A stretch of DNA of 35,525 nt from assembly GCF_003011885.1 (NCBI RefSeq), contig NZ_PXXO01000020.1, positions 1-35,525 of the forward strand, in the 5' to 3' direction. The stretch's first letter is position 1. Each line of letters opens with the position of its first letter. The notes beneath the pieces were generated by a model. The model was not told where the DNA came from and did not search any database. It saw nothing but the letters and a program-made list of their open reading frames with translations. The position numbers and the translations under genes were made by a program. The DNA is from Cyanobium usitatum str. Tous. GTDB taxonomy: Bacteria > Cyanobacteriota > Cyanobacteriia > PCC-6307 > Cyanobiaceae. Of this stretch, positions 1-7,770 are shown piece after piece.

Positions 1-99
1 CTGAATGAAGGTCTGCGTGCCTGGATGGCACCGGCTGACCAGCCGCATGAAAACTTCGTCTTCCCTGAAGAGGTTCTACCCCGCGGTAACGCTCTTTGA
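1..99 (+). CDS. psbD: Photosystem II D2 protein, C-terminal end (partial)
   Basis: Only the last 32 codons and the TGA stop lie in the window; the gene begins before base 1. The translated end carries the typical D2 tail: a WMAP segment, then [13 protein letters not shown] and the ending LPRGNAL. D2 pairs with D1 in the photosystem II reaction centre in the thylakoid membrane. In most oxygenic phototrophs psbD is followed by an overlapping psbC, but here a strong terminator follows at once and no psbC is present. This is therefore probably the stand-alone second copy (psbD2) found in many Synechococcus-type genomes; that last point is inference, since the other copy is outside the window. The identification as D2 is very secure. 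Confidence 0.95.
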
Positions 100-223
100 T
101 CGAAGCCTGGTTTTGATATCCGAAATCAGCCTCAGCGCCCCCACGGGGGCGCTTTTTTGTTGGCTAAATTTCTCGAGTTCTGTCAGCAGTGATGTGGCAA
201 AGATCTGGACCTTCGGGTGCTGA
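47..223 (+). pseudogene. Vestige of the psbC start in the frame overlapping the psbD end
   Basis: In the second reading frame over the psbD 3' end, an ATG at 47 opens a frame whose first residues, [17 protein letters not shown], resemble the start of CP43 (PsbC; chloroplast form MKTLYSLRRFYPVETLF). Most of this similarity is forced by the D2 code. The frame passes the psbD stop, reads a few CP43-like residues (DRSLVL), then runs into the terminator and unrelated sequence and ends at 223. In known psbDC operons psbC starts at a GTG 14-17 bases before the psbD end; here that codon (83-85) is GCG. It is almost certainly not expressed and marks how the psbD copy was cut out of a psbDC unit. Confidence 0.5.
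135..158 (+). terminator. Rho-independent terminator of psbD
   Basis: A perfect 8-bp GC-only inverted repeat (GCGCCCCC at 135-142, GGGGGCGC at 145-152) is followed directly by six T residues (153-158). It starts 36 bases after the psbD stop and should end the psbD transcript. Confidence 0.9.
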
Positions 224-384
224 TCCTGCCGAATGCATCGCCGGCTGGCTCCAATCCCCAGAGGAGGAGGTGCCCGTGAGTTCCAGTTGTTTCACCCAGG
301 GTCTGCTGATCGCGGAGAACGCCGGCTGATTTCGGCGCCTGATTCCTGATCAAACGGTTCCGCGCCATAGCGGACCCGGCGAGA
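159..384 (+). other. Intergenic stretch with a doubtful 45-codon ORF; possible small RNA
   Basis: This is the main part of a gap of over 400 bases between psbD and the porin gene. I recognise no protein in it. The only plus-strand ORF worth naming is 192-329 (ATG to TGA, 45 residues), which has no clear ribosome binding site, no signal peptide and no membrane segment, so I do not call it a gene. An AT-rich TAAATT at 165-170 could be a -10 box. Because a second, well-formed terminator follows at 385-424, the stretch may be transcribed as a short RNA of about 200-250 bases. This is inference only. Confidence 0.3.
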
Positions 385-424
385 GCCCCCGACGAGCCCA
401 GTGCCCGTCGGGGGCATCGTTTTT
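385..424 (+). terminator. Second rho-independent terminator, no obvious gene before it
   Basis: A perfect 10-bp inverted repeat (GCCCCCGACG at 385-394, CGTCGGGGGC at 406-415) with an 11-base loop is followed by a T run at 420-424. There is no T run on the other strand, so it works for plus-strand transcription. It lies about 225 bases after the psbD terminator and about 100 bases before the porin start. It may end a small RNA, or act as a back-up for psbD read-through. Confidence 0.75.
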
Positions 425-496
425 GGGGGCGCGTGTCATTGTGCGCAGTGGCACAGGCCCAGGTGCTGATGCTGTGATACGGGTGATTATGTGTTC

Positions 497-509
497 GGCG
501 CATTGCGCC
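497..509 (+). promoter_or_regulatory. Small stem in the porin mRNA leader
   Basis: GGCGC (497-501) and GCGCC (505-509) can pair around an ATT loop a few bases before the likely ribosome binding site (GTGAGG, 516-521). TGATAC near 474-479 is a possible -10 box. A role in translation control or message stability is a guess. Confidence 0.3.
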
Positions 510-527
510 ATCTCGTGTGAGGAACCC

Positions 528-2012
528 ATGAAACTCTTTAAGCAACTCCTGGTTGCACCTGCAGCCCTTGGTCTGCTGGCCCCTGTGGCCGCTACCGCAG
601 CTGAGCTCAACTTGGACGGCGTCAACAAGTACGCCTCCGAGGAGCAAGTCACCAGCATCTCCCAGTTCTCTGACGTCAAGCCCACCGACTGGGCTTACCA
701 GGCTCTGTCCAACCTGATCGAGCGCTACGGCTGCGTCGCTGGTTACCCCGACGGCACCTACAAGGGCGCCCGGGCCATGACCCGCTTCGAAGCAGCTGCT
801 CTGCTCAACGCTTGTCTTGATCGCGTCACCGAAGTGACCGACGAGCTCAAGAAGCTGATGGCCGAGTTCGAGAAGGAACTCGCCATCCTCAAGGGTCGCG
901 TTGACGGCCTCGAGGCCAAAGTGGGCGAGCTGGAAGCTAACCAGTTCTCCACCACCACCAAGCTGAAGGGTATTGCCACCATGGTGCTTGGCGGCGCCGG
1001 CAACGTGCCTCCCTTCAACGGTGCTAATACCACCGACGAAGTGACGGTTAACTATGACCTTCGCCTGACCCTAGACACCAGCTTCACCGGTAAGGACCTG
1101 CTGCGCACCACCCTGCGTTCCGGCAACTTTGCCAACTCGGTGTTTGGCAACCAGAACACCACTCTGGAAACAGCTTTCCAGGAAGACCAGGGCTTCCAGC
1201 AGGCTGGTGTTGACACTGTTGGCGTCAACCGCCTCTTCTACCAGTTCCCTGTGGGTGAGAACTTCACCGTCACTGGTGGTGCAAAAGTTCGTCAGGACGA
1301 CATGCTGGCCATGTGGCCCAGTGTGTATCCCGCTGACACCGTGCTCGACCTGTTCACATACGCCGGTGGTCGTACCGTATACACTCTCGGCCTTGGAGCC
1401 GGTGCTGGTGTTTGGTATCAGAAAGATGGCTTCAGCATCAGCGTGAACTACGTGTCACCTGAGAGCGTTTCCGAATCCTCGCAATCCGGCATCTTTACTG
1501 ACGAAACCATCACCGCTCAGATCGGCTACGCCGGTAGTAACTGGGGTGCCGCCTTTGCATACGCCTACAGCGAGGGCAATCTGGGTGGGACAGTTGACAC
1601 CAACGGCATCACCCTGGCTGGCTACTGGCAGCCTTCTGAAGCTGGCTGGATGCCTTCCATCAGCGCTGGCTTCGGTTATGCCGACACCACTGCCTTCGGA
1701 ACCGACGGTGCCGCTGCTTGGTCTTGGATGGTCGGCCTGCAGTGGGCTGACGCCTTCATGAAGGGTAACGCCCTCGGAACTGCCATCGGCTCCGCTGGTA
1801 CCGCAGTTGCTGGCGGTGTAGGTACCGGCGGTATCTGGTTTGACGAAGGCACCGGTTCTTCCGACTCCGCCACCCTTGCATGGGAACTCTGGTACAAGTT
1901 CCAGGTCACCGACAACATCAGTGTCACCCCGGCTCTGTTCTGGATCGAGAACAATGCTGCTGGCTTCAGCGACACCTGGGGCGGCCTGGTCAAGACCACC
2001 TTCAAGTTCTGA
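528..2012 (+). CDS. SLH-domain outer-membrane porin (cyanobacterial SOM/OprB type)
   Basis: The 494-residue product starts with a signal peptide (MKLFKQLLVAPAALGLLAP, cleavage near ATA-AEL, residue ~25). Then come an S-layer-homology domain (about residues 45-105, with DVKPTDWAYQALSNLIERYGC and the YPDGTY turn), a short coiled coil (about 108-140) and a long C-terminal beta-barrel region ending in KTTFKF, with a terminal Phe as usual for outer-membrane barrels. In this family the SLH domain binds peptidoglycan-linked polymer and the barrel forms the major channel for small solutes and ions. I chose the ATG at 528 because the signal peptide starts there and GTGAGG at 516-521 can serve as ribosome binding site; an in-frame start at 423 would add 35 residues of no sense. 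It is monocistronic, with terminators on both sides. Confidence 0.93.
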   Translation: MKLFKQLLVAPAALGLLAPVAATAAELNLDGVNKYASEEQVTSISQFSDVKPTDWAYQALSNLIERYGCVAGYPDGTYKGARAMTRFEAAALLNACLDRVTEVTDELKKLMAEFEKELAILKGRVDGLEAKVGELEANQFSTTTKLKGIATMVLGGAGNVPPFNGANTTDEVTVNYDLRLTLDTSFTGKDLLRTTLRSGNFANSVFGNQNTTLETAFQEDQGFQQAGVDTVGVNRLFYQFPVGENFTVTGGAKVRQDDMLAMWPSVYPADTVLDLFTYAGGRTVYTLGLGAGAGVWYQKDGFSISVNYVSPESVSESSQSGIFTDETITAQIGYAGSNWGAAFAYAYSEGNLGGTVDTNGITLAGYWQPSEAGWMPSISAGFGYADTTAFGTDGAAAWSWMVGLQWADAFMKGNALGTAIGSAGTAVAGGVGTGGIWFDEGTGSSDSATLAWELWYKFQVTDNISVTPALFWIENNAAGFSDTWGGLVKTTFKF

Positions 2013-2090
2013 TCCTCAGAACACAACTGGACCGGATTCCTCACACATTTCCGGTCCTTTCGTTCTCCACTTCTCAACACACCTCGATCA

Positions 2091-2115
2091 ACCCCGGCTT
2101 CGGCTGGGGTTTTTT
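2091..2115 (+). terminator. Rho-independent terminator of the porin gene
   Basis: ACCCCGGC (2091-2098), a TTCG loop and GCTGGGGT form a stem with one G-T pair, followed by a run of T to 2115. It lies about 80 bases behind the porin stop. Confidence 0.85.
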
Positions 2116-2145
2116 GTTGGGCAGCCGCAGTGATATCTGCAGGCA

Positions 2146-2889
2146 GTGGGGCTTGAGTTCCTAAAGTCATCGACAAATTCCTTTGCTTGCGGAGGCCTCG
2201 CCCTGGCTGCTGCTGAACCCACTGCCGATCCTTATCGCGTGCTGGGTGTTTCGCCCACTGCCAGCGGTGCTGAAATCAAGGCCGCCTACCGAGCCCTGGT
2301 GAAGCAGCACCACCCGGATGCTGGCGGCGATGACCGCACAATCCTGGCCCTAAACGCAGCCTGGGAGGTATTACGCGATGCCGATCGCCGCCGCCGCTAC
2401 GACCTCACAGCGCCGACCTCTTTAGATCCTGCTGGCGCCAGCTTTTCCGTGAAGCGGGCCCGTGCTCAGTCCACACGCAGCGCTGCCACTGATGCCGTGT
2501 TGCAGCAGTGGTTGCAGCAGGTATACGCGCCTATTGATCGGCTTCTGGCTCAAGTGATCAACCCATTCCCAGCCCAGCTCAAGGCCCTCTCCGCCGATCC
2601 CTACGACGACACCTTGATGGAGTCATTCTGTGCCTTTCTCGAGCAGGGCCAGGCCCGCATCGACAAGGTTGAGTTGATATACCGCTCTCAGGTATGTCCA
2701 CCAGGGGGGCAAGCATTTGCCCTCGATCTTTATCACTGCCTCAGCTTGGTGAATGATGCTCTCACTGAACTGGAGCGCTACACCATGGGCTACGTGGATT
2801 CATATCTGCACGACGGCAGGGAGCTTCTGAAGCAGGCTCGACTGCGCCGTCAGTCATTGCAGTCCCAGAGGCGGGAGCTAGCTGGTTGA
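2146..2889 (+). CDS. J-domain (DnaJ-like) protein
   Basis: The 247-residue product has an N-terminal J domain at about residues 28-92 (DPYRVLGVSPTASGAEIKAA), with the HPD signature at residues 56-58 and the helix III/IV part ending RRRRYDL. It lacks the Gly/Phe region, zinc fingers and C-terminal substrate domain of true DnaJ, so it is a type III J protein. Such proteins stimulate the ATPase of a DnaK partner and bring it to specific clients. The rest (about 100-247) is helical and matches no domain I know; the client cannot be told. GTG at 2146 is the only reasonable start before the J domain, about 30 bases behind the porin terminator. The gene runs convergently toward the O-antigen ligase remnant, with 21 bases between them. 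Confidence 0.85.
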   Translation: MGLEFLKSSTNSFACGGLALAAAEPTADPYRVLGVSPTASGAEIKAAYRALVKQHHPDAGGDDRTILALNAAWEVLRDADRRRRYDLTAPTSLDPAGASFSVKRARAQSTRSAATDAVLQQWLQQVYAPIDRLLAQVINPFPAQLKALSADPYDDTLMESFCAFLEQGQARIDKVELIYRSQVCPPGGQAFALDLYHCLSLVNDALTELERYTMGYVDSYLHDGRELLKQARLRRQSLQSQRRELAG

Positions 2890-2910
2890 GCTGATTTCAT
2901 TTGGTGTAGG

Positions 2911-4118
2911 TTAAATTTGCGCGGCAATGACTGCCTCTTGAGAAAAGAGGGCCGCCAAAAAACCTCCTGGTACCATTATCAGGAGGCAGAAGTAAAATGC
3001 TGCAAATAAAATGGTGTGGGTTGTTAGTGGGAAAAGCATTACTAGTAATGTGGCTGCATAGTGTGCTGCCATTCTTTGTCTTTCGTGGCATGCCAGCGCA
3101 AACCAGCGCCAGCCAAGTGCTATTGCTAGCAGGAGGCCGCCAAGGCCAATTAACCCTGTTTCAGCTGTTAGTTCTAGGTAAATGTTGTGGGCATGGGTGG
3201 GCTTGTCTCGATGGCCATGGGGAGTGAGCTGGGCTTATAGCGGGTAGGCAGGGCGGAATGCATTGATGTCAACGCCGGTAAGGGAGCGACCTTGAATCAT
3301 TTTTAGCCCTGCGTCAACAAGAAAAGCTCTGTCGGAGGTGAAGCGGTTTAAAGAATTAAACAGTCGCTTGCTTGATTTGGCATCGCTTGGATTTTCGCGT
3401 AGCTCCTGAAGTGAAGCGACCATTTCGCTTCCGGAGGAGATCATCCAGCTCGATCGCTGTTGAAGGGTTGGTGTAAATGGATATATAGCAACTACGGTTG
3501 CCACCAATATCGCTAAGCCAATTAGGCGGGTGCGCCTACTCCAGAGACTCGATAGTGCAATCAGGCCTAAGCCCAGTAGTAATAGATTATTGCGTTGGCC
3601 CGAGAGAATTGCCGTTATTGCTATTCCAATTAGTTGGTAAATGGCCCAGCGCTGGCGTTGTTTTAGAGGCTCCTACAGCACCAGTGGGGTCAATGCTGCC
3701 ACGATTATGCCAAAAATGCCGTTAGTGGTGAGCGGCCCATTAATCATCCCCTCCGCTTTTGGCGTGATGCCAAATATATCTGCGCCGGTGAGAGCTTGCA
3801 GCAGGCCATCTCCGATCCAGGCGGCAATCACTATCACTAGGCCAGTCTGCAGCCAGCGGTGATCTTGCTGGCGGCGGAGCCCATAGAGCACGCTTAGTCC
3901 GGCTAGTCCAACCAATACAACTGAGGCAATTTCACCCCAGCTTTTGCCAGGAGCAAGTGATGTGGGCCCAGCAGGGCTGACCCCACCAACGGCACCCGGT
4001 ATTCCCCCGGGAAGGGCTGCCAGGCCACCATCAGGAGCGCAAACAACCGGCAAAGATTGGTCAGAGTCAATGCTCTACCAAGGTTGCCAAAGGTCACAAA
4101 GCTGGAAAGTCTGTTCAA
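2911..4118 (-). pseudogene. Decayed O-antigen ligase / polysaccharide polymerase (Wzy_C family)
   Basis: Read on the minus strand, this is a nearly full-length multi-pass membrane protein of about 400 codons, broken in three places. It may start at a TTG (4118) that overlaps the ndhO stop. The first part (to about 3945) lies in one frame. After an apparent one-base loss near the AAAA run around 3940-3945, the protein goes on in a second frame to the end. That frame carries an in-frame TAG at 3675-3673 and a TAA at 3237-3235, each one substitution from a sense codon. Family hallmarks are DGLLQALTGADIFGI, a basic loop before SGQRNNLLLLGLGL, and the motif THAHNIYLELTAETGLIGL. These enzymes polymerise or ligate lipid-linked glycans on the periplasmic side. 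The segment is clearly poorer in GC than its neighbours. It is not translated as one protein unless the breaks are sequencing errors. Confidence 0.85.
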
Positions 4119-4387
4119 GCAGGAAAAGCCTCCAATTGGTCTAGCCGTAGCCACACATCCGGCACCGGGCGTCGCCAGCGCAGCTGGGCATAGTCACCCT
4201 TGATGGCCAGGATTTCGCCAGGACCCTCCACCAAGTAGGCCGGCAGTTGCGCTTCGCTGGCGCTGGCTTCCAGGCTGCCGATGTAAGCAGCTTTGTCTAC
4301 CCGCACCAGGCTGCCCTTTTTCAAGGGTGTCTGAGCTGGCGTCTGTACTTGCGGCTGGGCGGCAGGTGCTGGGGCGGCGTCAGCCAT
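4115..4387 (-). CDS. ndhO: NAD(P)H dehydrogenase-like (NDH-1) subunit O
   Basis: The 90-residue protein has a Pro/Ala/Gln-rich head (residues 1-22) and then the compact NdhO domain, starting KKGSLVRVDKAAYIGSLEAS and ending VWLRLDQLEAF. NdhO is a small peripheral subunit of the cyanobacterial/plastid NDH-1 complex, which works in cyclic electron flow and respiration at the thylakoid membrane. The family is usually 70-80 residues; the extra length is the low-complexity N-terminus. The ATG at 4387 is clear. The gene is divergent from the epimerase gene (101 bp apart), so the gap should hold promoters for both. It is followed, with a TTGA overlap, by the O-antigen ligase remnant, whose loss need not affect ndhO. 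Confidence 0.93.
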   Translation of the reverse strand: MADAAPAPAAQPQVQTPAQTPLKKGSLVRVDKAAYIGSLEASASEAQLPAYLVEGPGEILAIKGDYAQLRWRRPVPDVWLRLDQLEAFPA

Positions 4388-4488
4388 GGTGCATTTGTCT
4401 GTTGGCTCAGGTTAAGGCGCTTCGTGCAGTCCAGACCAGCTCGTCTTAGTTGCAACCGCCTAGCCTCCCACAAGCTGTTAGGTCTGAA

Positions 4489-5424
4489 ATGCGGCTGCTG
4501 CTGCTGGGTTGTTCGGGGTTTGTAGGTCGCGAGCTGGTGCCTTTTCTGCTCGAGCTGGGCCATGAGCTGACCCTCGTGAGCCGTCAGTCCCAGCCCTTTC
4601 CGGCTCTGGTTGGCAAGAGACTGGCCTGCATACGCCTAGATCCGGCCGATGCGGCCAGTTGGGCTGATAACGGCCTCGATAGGGCCCTCTCTGAGGCGGA
4701 GGGTGTCGTGAACCTCGCCGGTGAGCCGATCGCTGAACGTCGTTGGACCCCTGGCCACTGTCAGCTGTTGCTGCAAAGCCGCGTTCGCACAACTGAGCTG
4801 CTGGTGGCTGCCTTGGCGCGGCTGGAGCAGCCCCCCGCCGTGTTGGTTAATGGTTCAGCCGTGGGCTTCTACGGCTCCAGTACGCAGACGCGCTTCAGCG
4901 AGACCAGCCCAGCCGGGGGCGATTTTCTGGCCGAGATCTGCCAGCGCTGGGAAGCGGCCGCTGATCAGGTTCCAGCTGCTTGCCGGCTGGTGAAGCTGCG
5001 CATCGGCATCGTGCTGGGCCCCGATGGTGGTGCCCTCGGCAAGATGTTGCCCATCTTTCGTTTGGGTTTCGGTGGGCCGGTCGGTTCCGGACGCCAGTGG
5101 ATGAGCTGGATTTATCGCCACGACCTCTGCCGCCTGATCGCCACGGCCCTTGAGGATGGCGCCTACAGCGGCGTCTACAACGCCGTTAGCCCGGAAGCCA
5201 CCACCATGGGCCTGTTCGCCAGTGCCTTAGGCAAGGCCCTAGGCCGTCCCAGCCGGCTGCCCGTGCCGGGGCCGATCCTGCAGCTGCTGCTTGGCGACGG
5301 GGCCCAGGTGGTGCTGGAGGGCCAGCAGGTGCTGCCCGAGCGCTTGCTGGCCCAGGGATTCACTTTTCAGTATCCCCAGCTCAGCGCTGCCCTCGCCGCT
5401 GCCACCAACCCAGCACCCCGCTGA
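4489..5424 (+). CDS. TIGR01777-family NAD-dependent epimerase (SDR39U1 type)
   Basis: The 311-residue protein begins MRLLLLGCSGFVGRELVPFL, with the Rossmann GxxGxxG at residues 7-13. It carries the family-typical VNLAGEPIAERRWT segment, an SAVGFYGS stretch with the active-site Tyr region, and a C-terminal DUF1731-like part with LP-P-P and LLGDGAQVVLEGQQVLPERL. The family (SulA/Slr1223-like in cyanobacteria, YfcH in E. coli) is an atypical short-chain dehydrogenase group; its substrate is not settled, so I give none. I chose ATG 4489 over an upstream in-frame start at 4450 because homologues start directly with the Rossmann strand. Its last 44 bases overlap the end of the convergent gene behind it. 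Confidence 0.9.
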   Translation: MRLLLLGCSGFVGRELVPFLLELGHELTLVSRQSQPFPALVGKRLACIRLDPADAASWADNGLDRALSEAEGVVNLAGEPIAERRWTPGHCQLLLQSRVRTTELLVAALARLEQPPAVLVNGSAVGFYGSSTQTRFSETSPAGGDFLAEICQRWEAAADQVPAACRLVKLRIGIVLGPDGGALGKMLPIFRLGFGGPVGSGRQWMSWIYRHDLCRLIATALEDGAYSGVYNAVSPEATTMGLFASALGKALGRPSRLPVPGPILQLLLGDGAQVVLEGQQVLPERLLAQGFTFQYPQLSAALAAATNPAPR

Positions 5425-5644
5425 GCAGGGCCGCTCCCATCAACAGGCCAATTGCCGGGGTAAAAAGCGGTTCCCACAGCCGCTGAAACAACTCCAGGGG
5501 GGCTTCGATGTGTTGGCTGTGTAGGGTTACGGCCACCGCAAACCAAATTGCCCCGGCAATCACCACAAACACATCCACCACCAACAGGGTGTCCATCGAT
5601 CCCTTGAGTTGCTGCAGCAAGCTGGGTGGGGTAGGTGTGGTCAT
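5381..5644 (-). CDS. Small two-helix membrane protein of unknown function
   Basis: The 87-residue product has a polar head (1-20), two hydrophobic helices (about 23-43, around LLVVDVFVVIAGAIWFAVAV, and about 63-80, around FTPAIGLLMGAALLSGVLGW) and a basic tail (QRRGQR). I do not recognise a named family. Its ATG (5644) overlaps the stop of the LpxB-like gene as ATGA, so the two are probably translated together as the last genes of the run that begins with the Fe-S carrier gene. Its 3' end overlaps the convergent epimerase gene by 44 bp. Confidence 0.75.
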   Translation of the reverse strand: MTTPTPPSLLQQLKGSMDTLLVVDVFVVIAGAIWFAVAVTLHSQHIEAPLELFQRLWEPLFTPAIGLLMGAALLSGVLGWWQRRGQR

Positions 5645-6864
5645 GGCAGCTCAGAGGCCTGATTAGGGCACAGCATTGCCATGATCGCCGCTGCCATCGC
5701 CTGGCTGCCGCCGGGCGCGCCAATTCGCTCCAGGCCAATGGCGGCCAGGGACTGGCGAAGGGCTGGTCCTTGCTTGTGATCGCTTTGCTGCTCCAGCAGG
5801 CCTTGGGCTAGCAGGGCACTGGCCCTCAGGGTTGCATCACTGCCGCTGCTGCCGGGGGCGCAGTGCACGCCTGGGCCAAGCAAGCGGCGCTGGGCTTCAG
5901 CAAAGCCCCCTGTGAATTGGGGGCCCTGTCCCACCAGCTGCAGCACTGGCTTGCCTAGCCCCACGGCCTGTTCGGCGGCGGTGCCAGCCATGCACAGCAC
6001 CAGCTGGGAGGAGGCCAAGATCTCCCCAAACTGGCCCCAGCCAAGTTCAACTGCCAGGGGGCCGCGCACCAGCCGGTCGCTTGCTTCGAGCCGCCAGCCC
6101 AGGGGGCCGGCCAGCTTGGCAACGCGACTGCCGTCGAGCTCGGACACCAGGGCGGCGCGTAGCCGCAGGGGCTGGCTGCGCGCCCATTCCTCGGGCAGCA
6201 GGGCCAGCACCCGCAGCATCAGAGCGAAATTGCGCGCCGCTTCCGGCAGGCGGCTGCCTGGCACCAGCGCCAGCTCCAATTGCAACGCCGGCAGCTGCAG
6301 TGATTCGCATGTGGCGGCGCTCACCACGTCGAGGAAGGGATTGCCGAGGAAGACCACGGCACGGTTCAGTTGCTGGCTGAGGTCGTTGGCGGTGAGGGAA
6401 TCGCGGCTCCAGATGGCTTTGATGCTTGCTTGGTTCAGCAGCCAGCCGCAGGGCCAGGGCAGGCGCAGGCGGCCTTCGTAGTGGCTGGAGTAAGCCACTA
6501 GATAAACGGCGCTGGGCAGGCCCGAGAGCCAGCTCCCCAGTACCGCCAGCACATCGCCCACGGCCACCACCAGGCCGTAGTGGCGGCGGCGGCGGCGCAG
6601 GAGCAATAGCCGGCCGAGCACATGGCCCATCTGGCCTTCCAGCAGCTCGCTGAGCCGTCCGCGCAGGCTGGTGTAGCCGAGGCCGCCCGTGCTGCAGCTG
6701 CGGGTGCGGCCCAGCACCGGCACGCCCCGCTGGCGATAGGGGCTGCCGTGACCGACCAAGGGCAGAGCCTCAACCGGAATGCCCCGCTGCATCAGCTCGG
6801 CAGCCACGAGGGCACCACTGAGGTCTTCCCCGTGGCCGTTGCTGAGTAGCAGAACCGGTTTCAA
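5641..6864 (-). CDS. Lipid-A-disaccharide-synthase-related glycosyltransferase (TIGR03492 type)
   Basis: The 407-residue protein starts MKPVLLLSNGHGEDLSGAL, which is characteristic of a cyanobacterial/plant family related to LpxB and MurG (GT-B fold). A C-terminal nucleotide-sugar-binding segment (AGTAAEQAVGLGKPVLQLVG) follows the usual order of the fold. The family is distinct from true LpxB and its acceptor is not known, so a role in envelope or thylakoid glycolipid metabolism is only a guess. The start is a TTG whose bases overlap the stop of the TPR gene (TTGA, 6861-6864), which supports this start and translational coupling. It is followed by the small membrane protein with an ATGA overlap. 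Confidence 0.85.
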   Translation of the reverse strand: MKPVLLLSNGHGEDLSGALVAAELMQRGIPVEALPLVGHGSPYRQRGVPVLGRTRSCSTGGLGYTSLRGRLSELLEGQMGHVLGRLLLLRRRRRHYGLVVAVGDVLAVLGSWLSGLPSAVYLVAYSSHYEGRLRLPWPCGWLLNQASIKAIWSRDSLTANDLSQQLNRAVVFLGNPFLDVVSAATCESLQLPALQLELALVPGSRLPEAARNFALMLRVLALLPEEWARSQPLRLRAALVSELDGSRVAKLAGPLGWRLEASDRLVRGPLAVELGWGQFGEILASSQLVLCMAGTAAEQAVGLGKPVLQLVGQGPQFTGGFAEAQRRLLGPGVHCAPGSSGSDATLRASALLAQGLLEQQSDHKQGPALRQSLAAIGLERIGAPGGSQAMAAAIMAMLCPNQASELP

Positions 6865-7283
6865 CCCGCCAGCCAGGCCTTCAGCTTCTCCATGGCCTTC
6901 CAGCCTGGTTTGCGCACTAGGCCATCGGCGATCGACTTTTGCAGGTCGCCAGTCATCTCCGGCGCCATTGCCATTACCCGCTGCACAATTTCGACGTGTT
7001 CGCGCACCCCTTTGGCGCCCGTTTCCAGCATGGCCAGGCTCAGGTTGATGCGGGCCTGGGGGTCCTGGGGGTTAAGGCGCACGGCGGTTTTGGCGGAGCG
7101 CAGGGCAGCTTGGGGCTGCTCATCGAGCAGCTGCAGCCAAGCCAGGCAGGTCCATCCCGCCGACTGGTTGGGGGACTGCTCGGTGATGGCGATGAAGCTA
7201 TCGATCAATTCAGCGGGTGCCGCTCCCTCCTGGTAGCGCTGCATAGCCTGCTCGAACAGGGACGGTACGTCTGCTGAGGTCAT
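6861..7283 (-). CDS. Small tetratricopeptide-repeat protein
   Basis: The 140-residue protein is all-helical and soluble, with one clear TPR unit around residues 44-77 (AWLQLLDEQPQAALRSAKTA followed by NPQDP) and a weaker helix pair around it. The C-terminus (residues 105-140, ending KPGWKAMEKLKAWLAG) looks like a conserved cyanobacterial tail. TPR proteins are scaffolds and I cannot name a partner. The gene has a good ribosome binding site (GGGAGG-like on the minus strand) before ATG 7283. It lies 49 bp behind the Fe-S carrier gene and overlaps the LpxB-like gene by 4 bp, so the run is likely one operon. Confidence 0.8.
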   Translation of the reverse strand: MTSADVPSLFEQAMQRYQEGAAPAELIDSFIAITEQSPNQSAGWTCLAWLQLLDEQPQAALRSAKTAVRLNPQDPQARINLSLAMLETGAKGVREHVEIVQRVMAMAPEMTGDLQKSIADGLVRKPGWKAMEKLKAWLAG

Positions 7284-7332
7284 AGGGAGGCGGCTTGCCT
7301 GGTCATCTGCTCAGATTGCCACCCGACGGGCA

Positions 7333-7743
7333 TTACACCGCAAACGAGCTGCCGCAGCCGCAGGTCTGGCTGGCATTGGGGTTGGTGAAGTTGAAGCCGC
7401 CGCCGATCAGGGCACTGGAAAAATCCAGCTGCATTCCGTAGATGTAGAGCAGGCTCTTGGGATCGCATACCACCGCGAAACTGGGAGCATCGGCGGGTTC
7501 GTAGGTGTAGTGCTCGTCATCGCCCTGGATCGCGCTGGCATCGATGAAGTCCATCGTGTAGCTCATGCCGCTGCAGCCCCCGGAGCGCACGCCCACCCTC
7601 AACACCTTGGCCTCGCCCTGCTGGTTCATCAGAGCCCCCAGCTGCTTCATGGCAGGTTCGGTGATCAGGATCCCCTTCCCGTCTTTGGCGGTGAAGGTGG
7701 GTTGGGCCTGGGCTGCAACAGTAGTGACAGTTTCGGTACTCAT
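7333..7743 (-). CDS. Iron-sulfur cluster carrier, A-type (IscA/ErpA/SufA family)
   Basis: The 136-residue product has an A-type carrier domain from about residue 23 to the end, with the three conserved cysteines Cys57 (GGCSGMSY) and Cys128/Cys130 (TCGCGSSF), which hold iron or an Fe-S cluster. The first 20 residues are a variable polar extension. A-type carriers pass clusters to apo-proteins; cyanobacteria use them beside the SUF machinery. Which of the paralogues this is (IscA, SufA or ErpA) cannot be told without a tree, so I give no symbol. I took ATG 7743; a TTG directly before it is possible. It is divergent from crtQ, with an 83-bp gap that holds an inverted repeat. Confidence 0.92.
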   Translation of the reverse strand: MSTETVTTVAAQAQPTFTAKDGKGILITEPAMKQLGALMNQQGEAKVLRVGVRSGGCSGMSYTMDFIDASAIQGDDEHYTYEPADAPSFAVVCDPKSLLYIYGMQLDFSSALIGGGFNFTNPNASQTCGCGSSFAV

Positions 7744-7770
7744 CAAGATCTACGCCAGTTGCAACCACTG

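Noticed and set aside
192-329. 45-codon ORF between psbD and the porin gene as a protein gene
   Set aside because: No ribosome binding site, no recognisable motif, no membrane or signal segment; kept only as part of a possible small RNA.
423-527. In-frame extension of the porin gene by 35 codons
   Set aside because: The signal peptide starts at ATG 528 with a ribosome binding site before it; the extension is not secretory and begins inside the terminator region.
2997-3862. Plus-strand ORFs of 70-76 codons over the O-antigen ligase remnant
   Set aside because: They are antisense to the clear protein-family signal on the minus strand and show no motif of their own.
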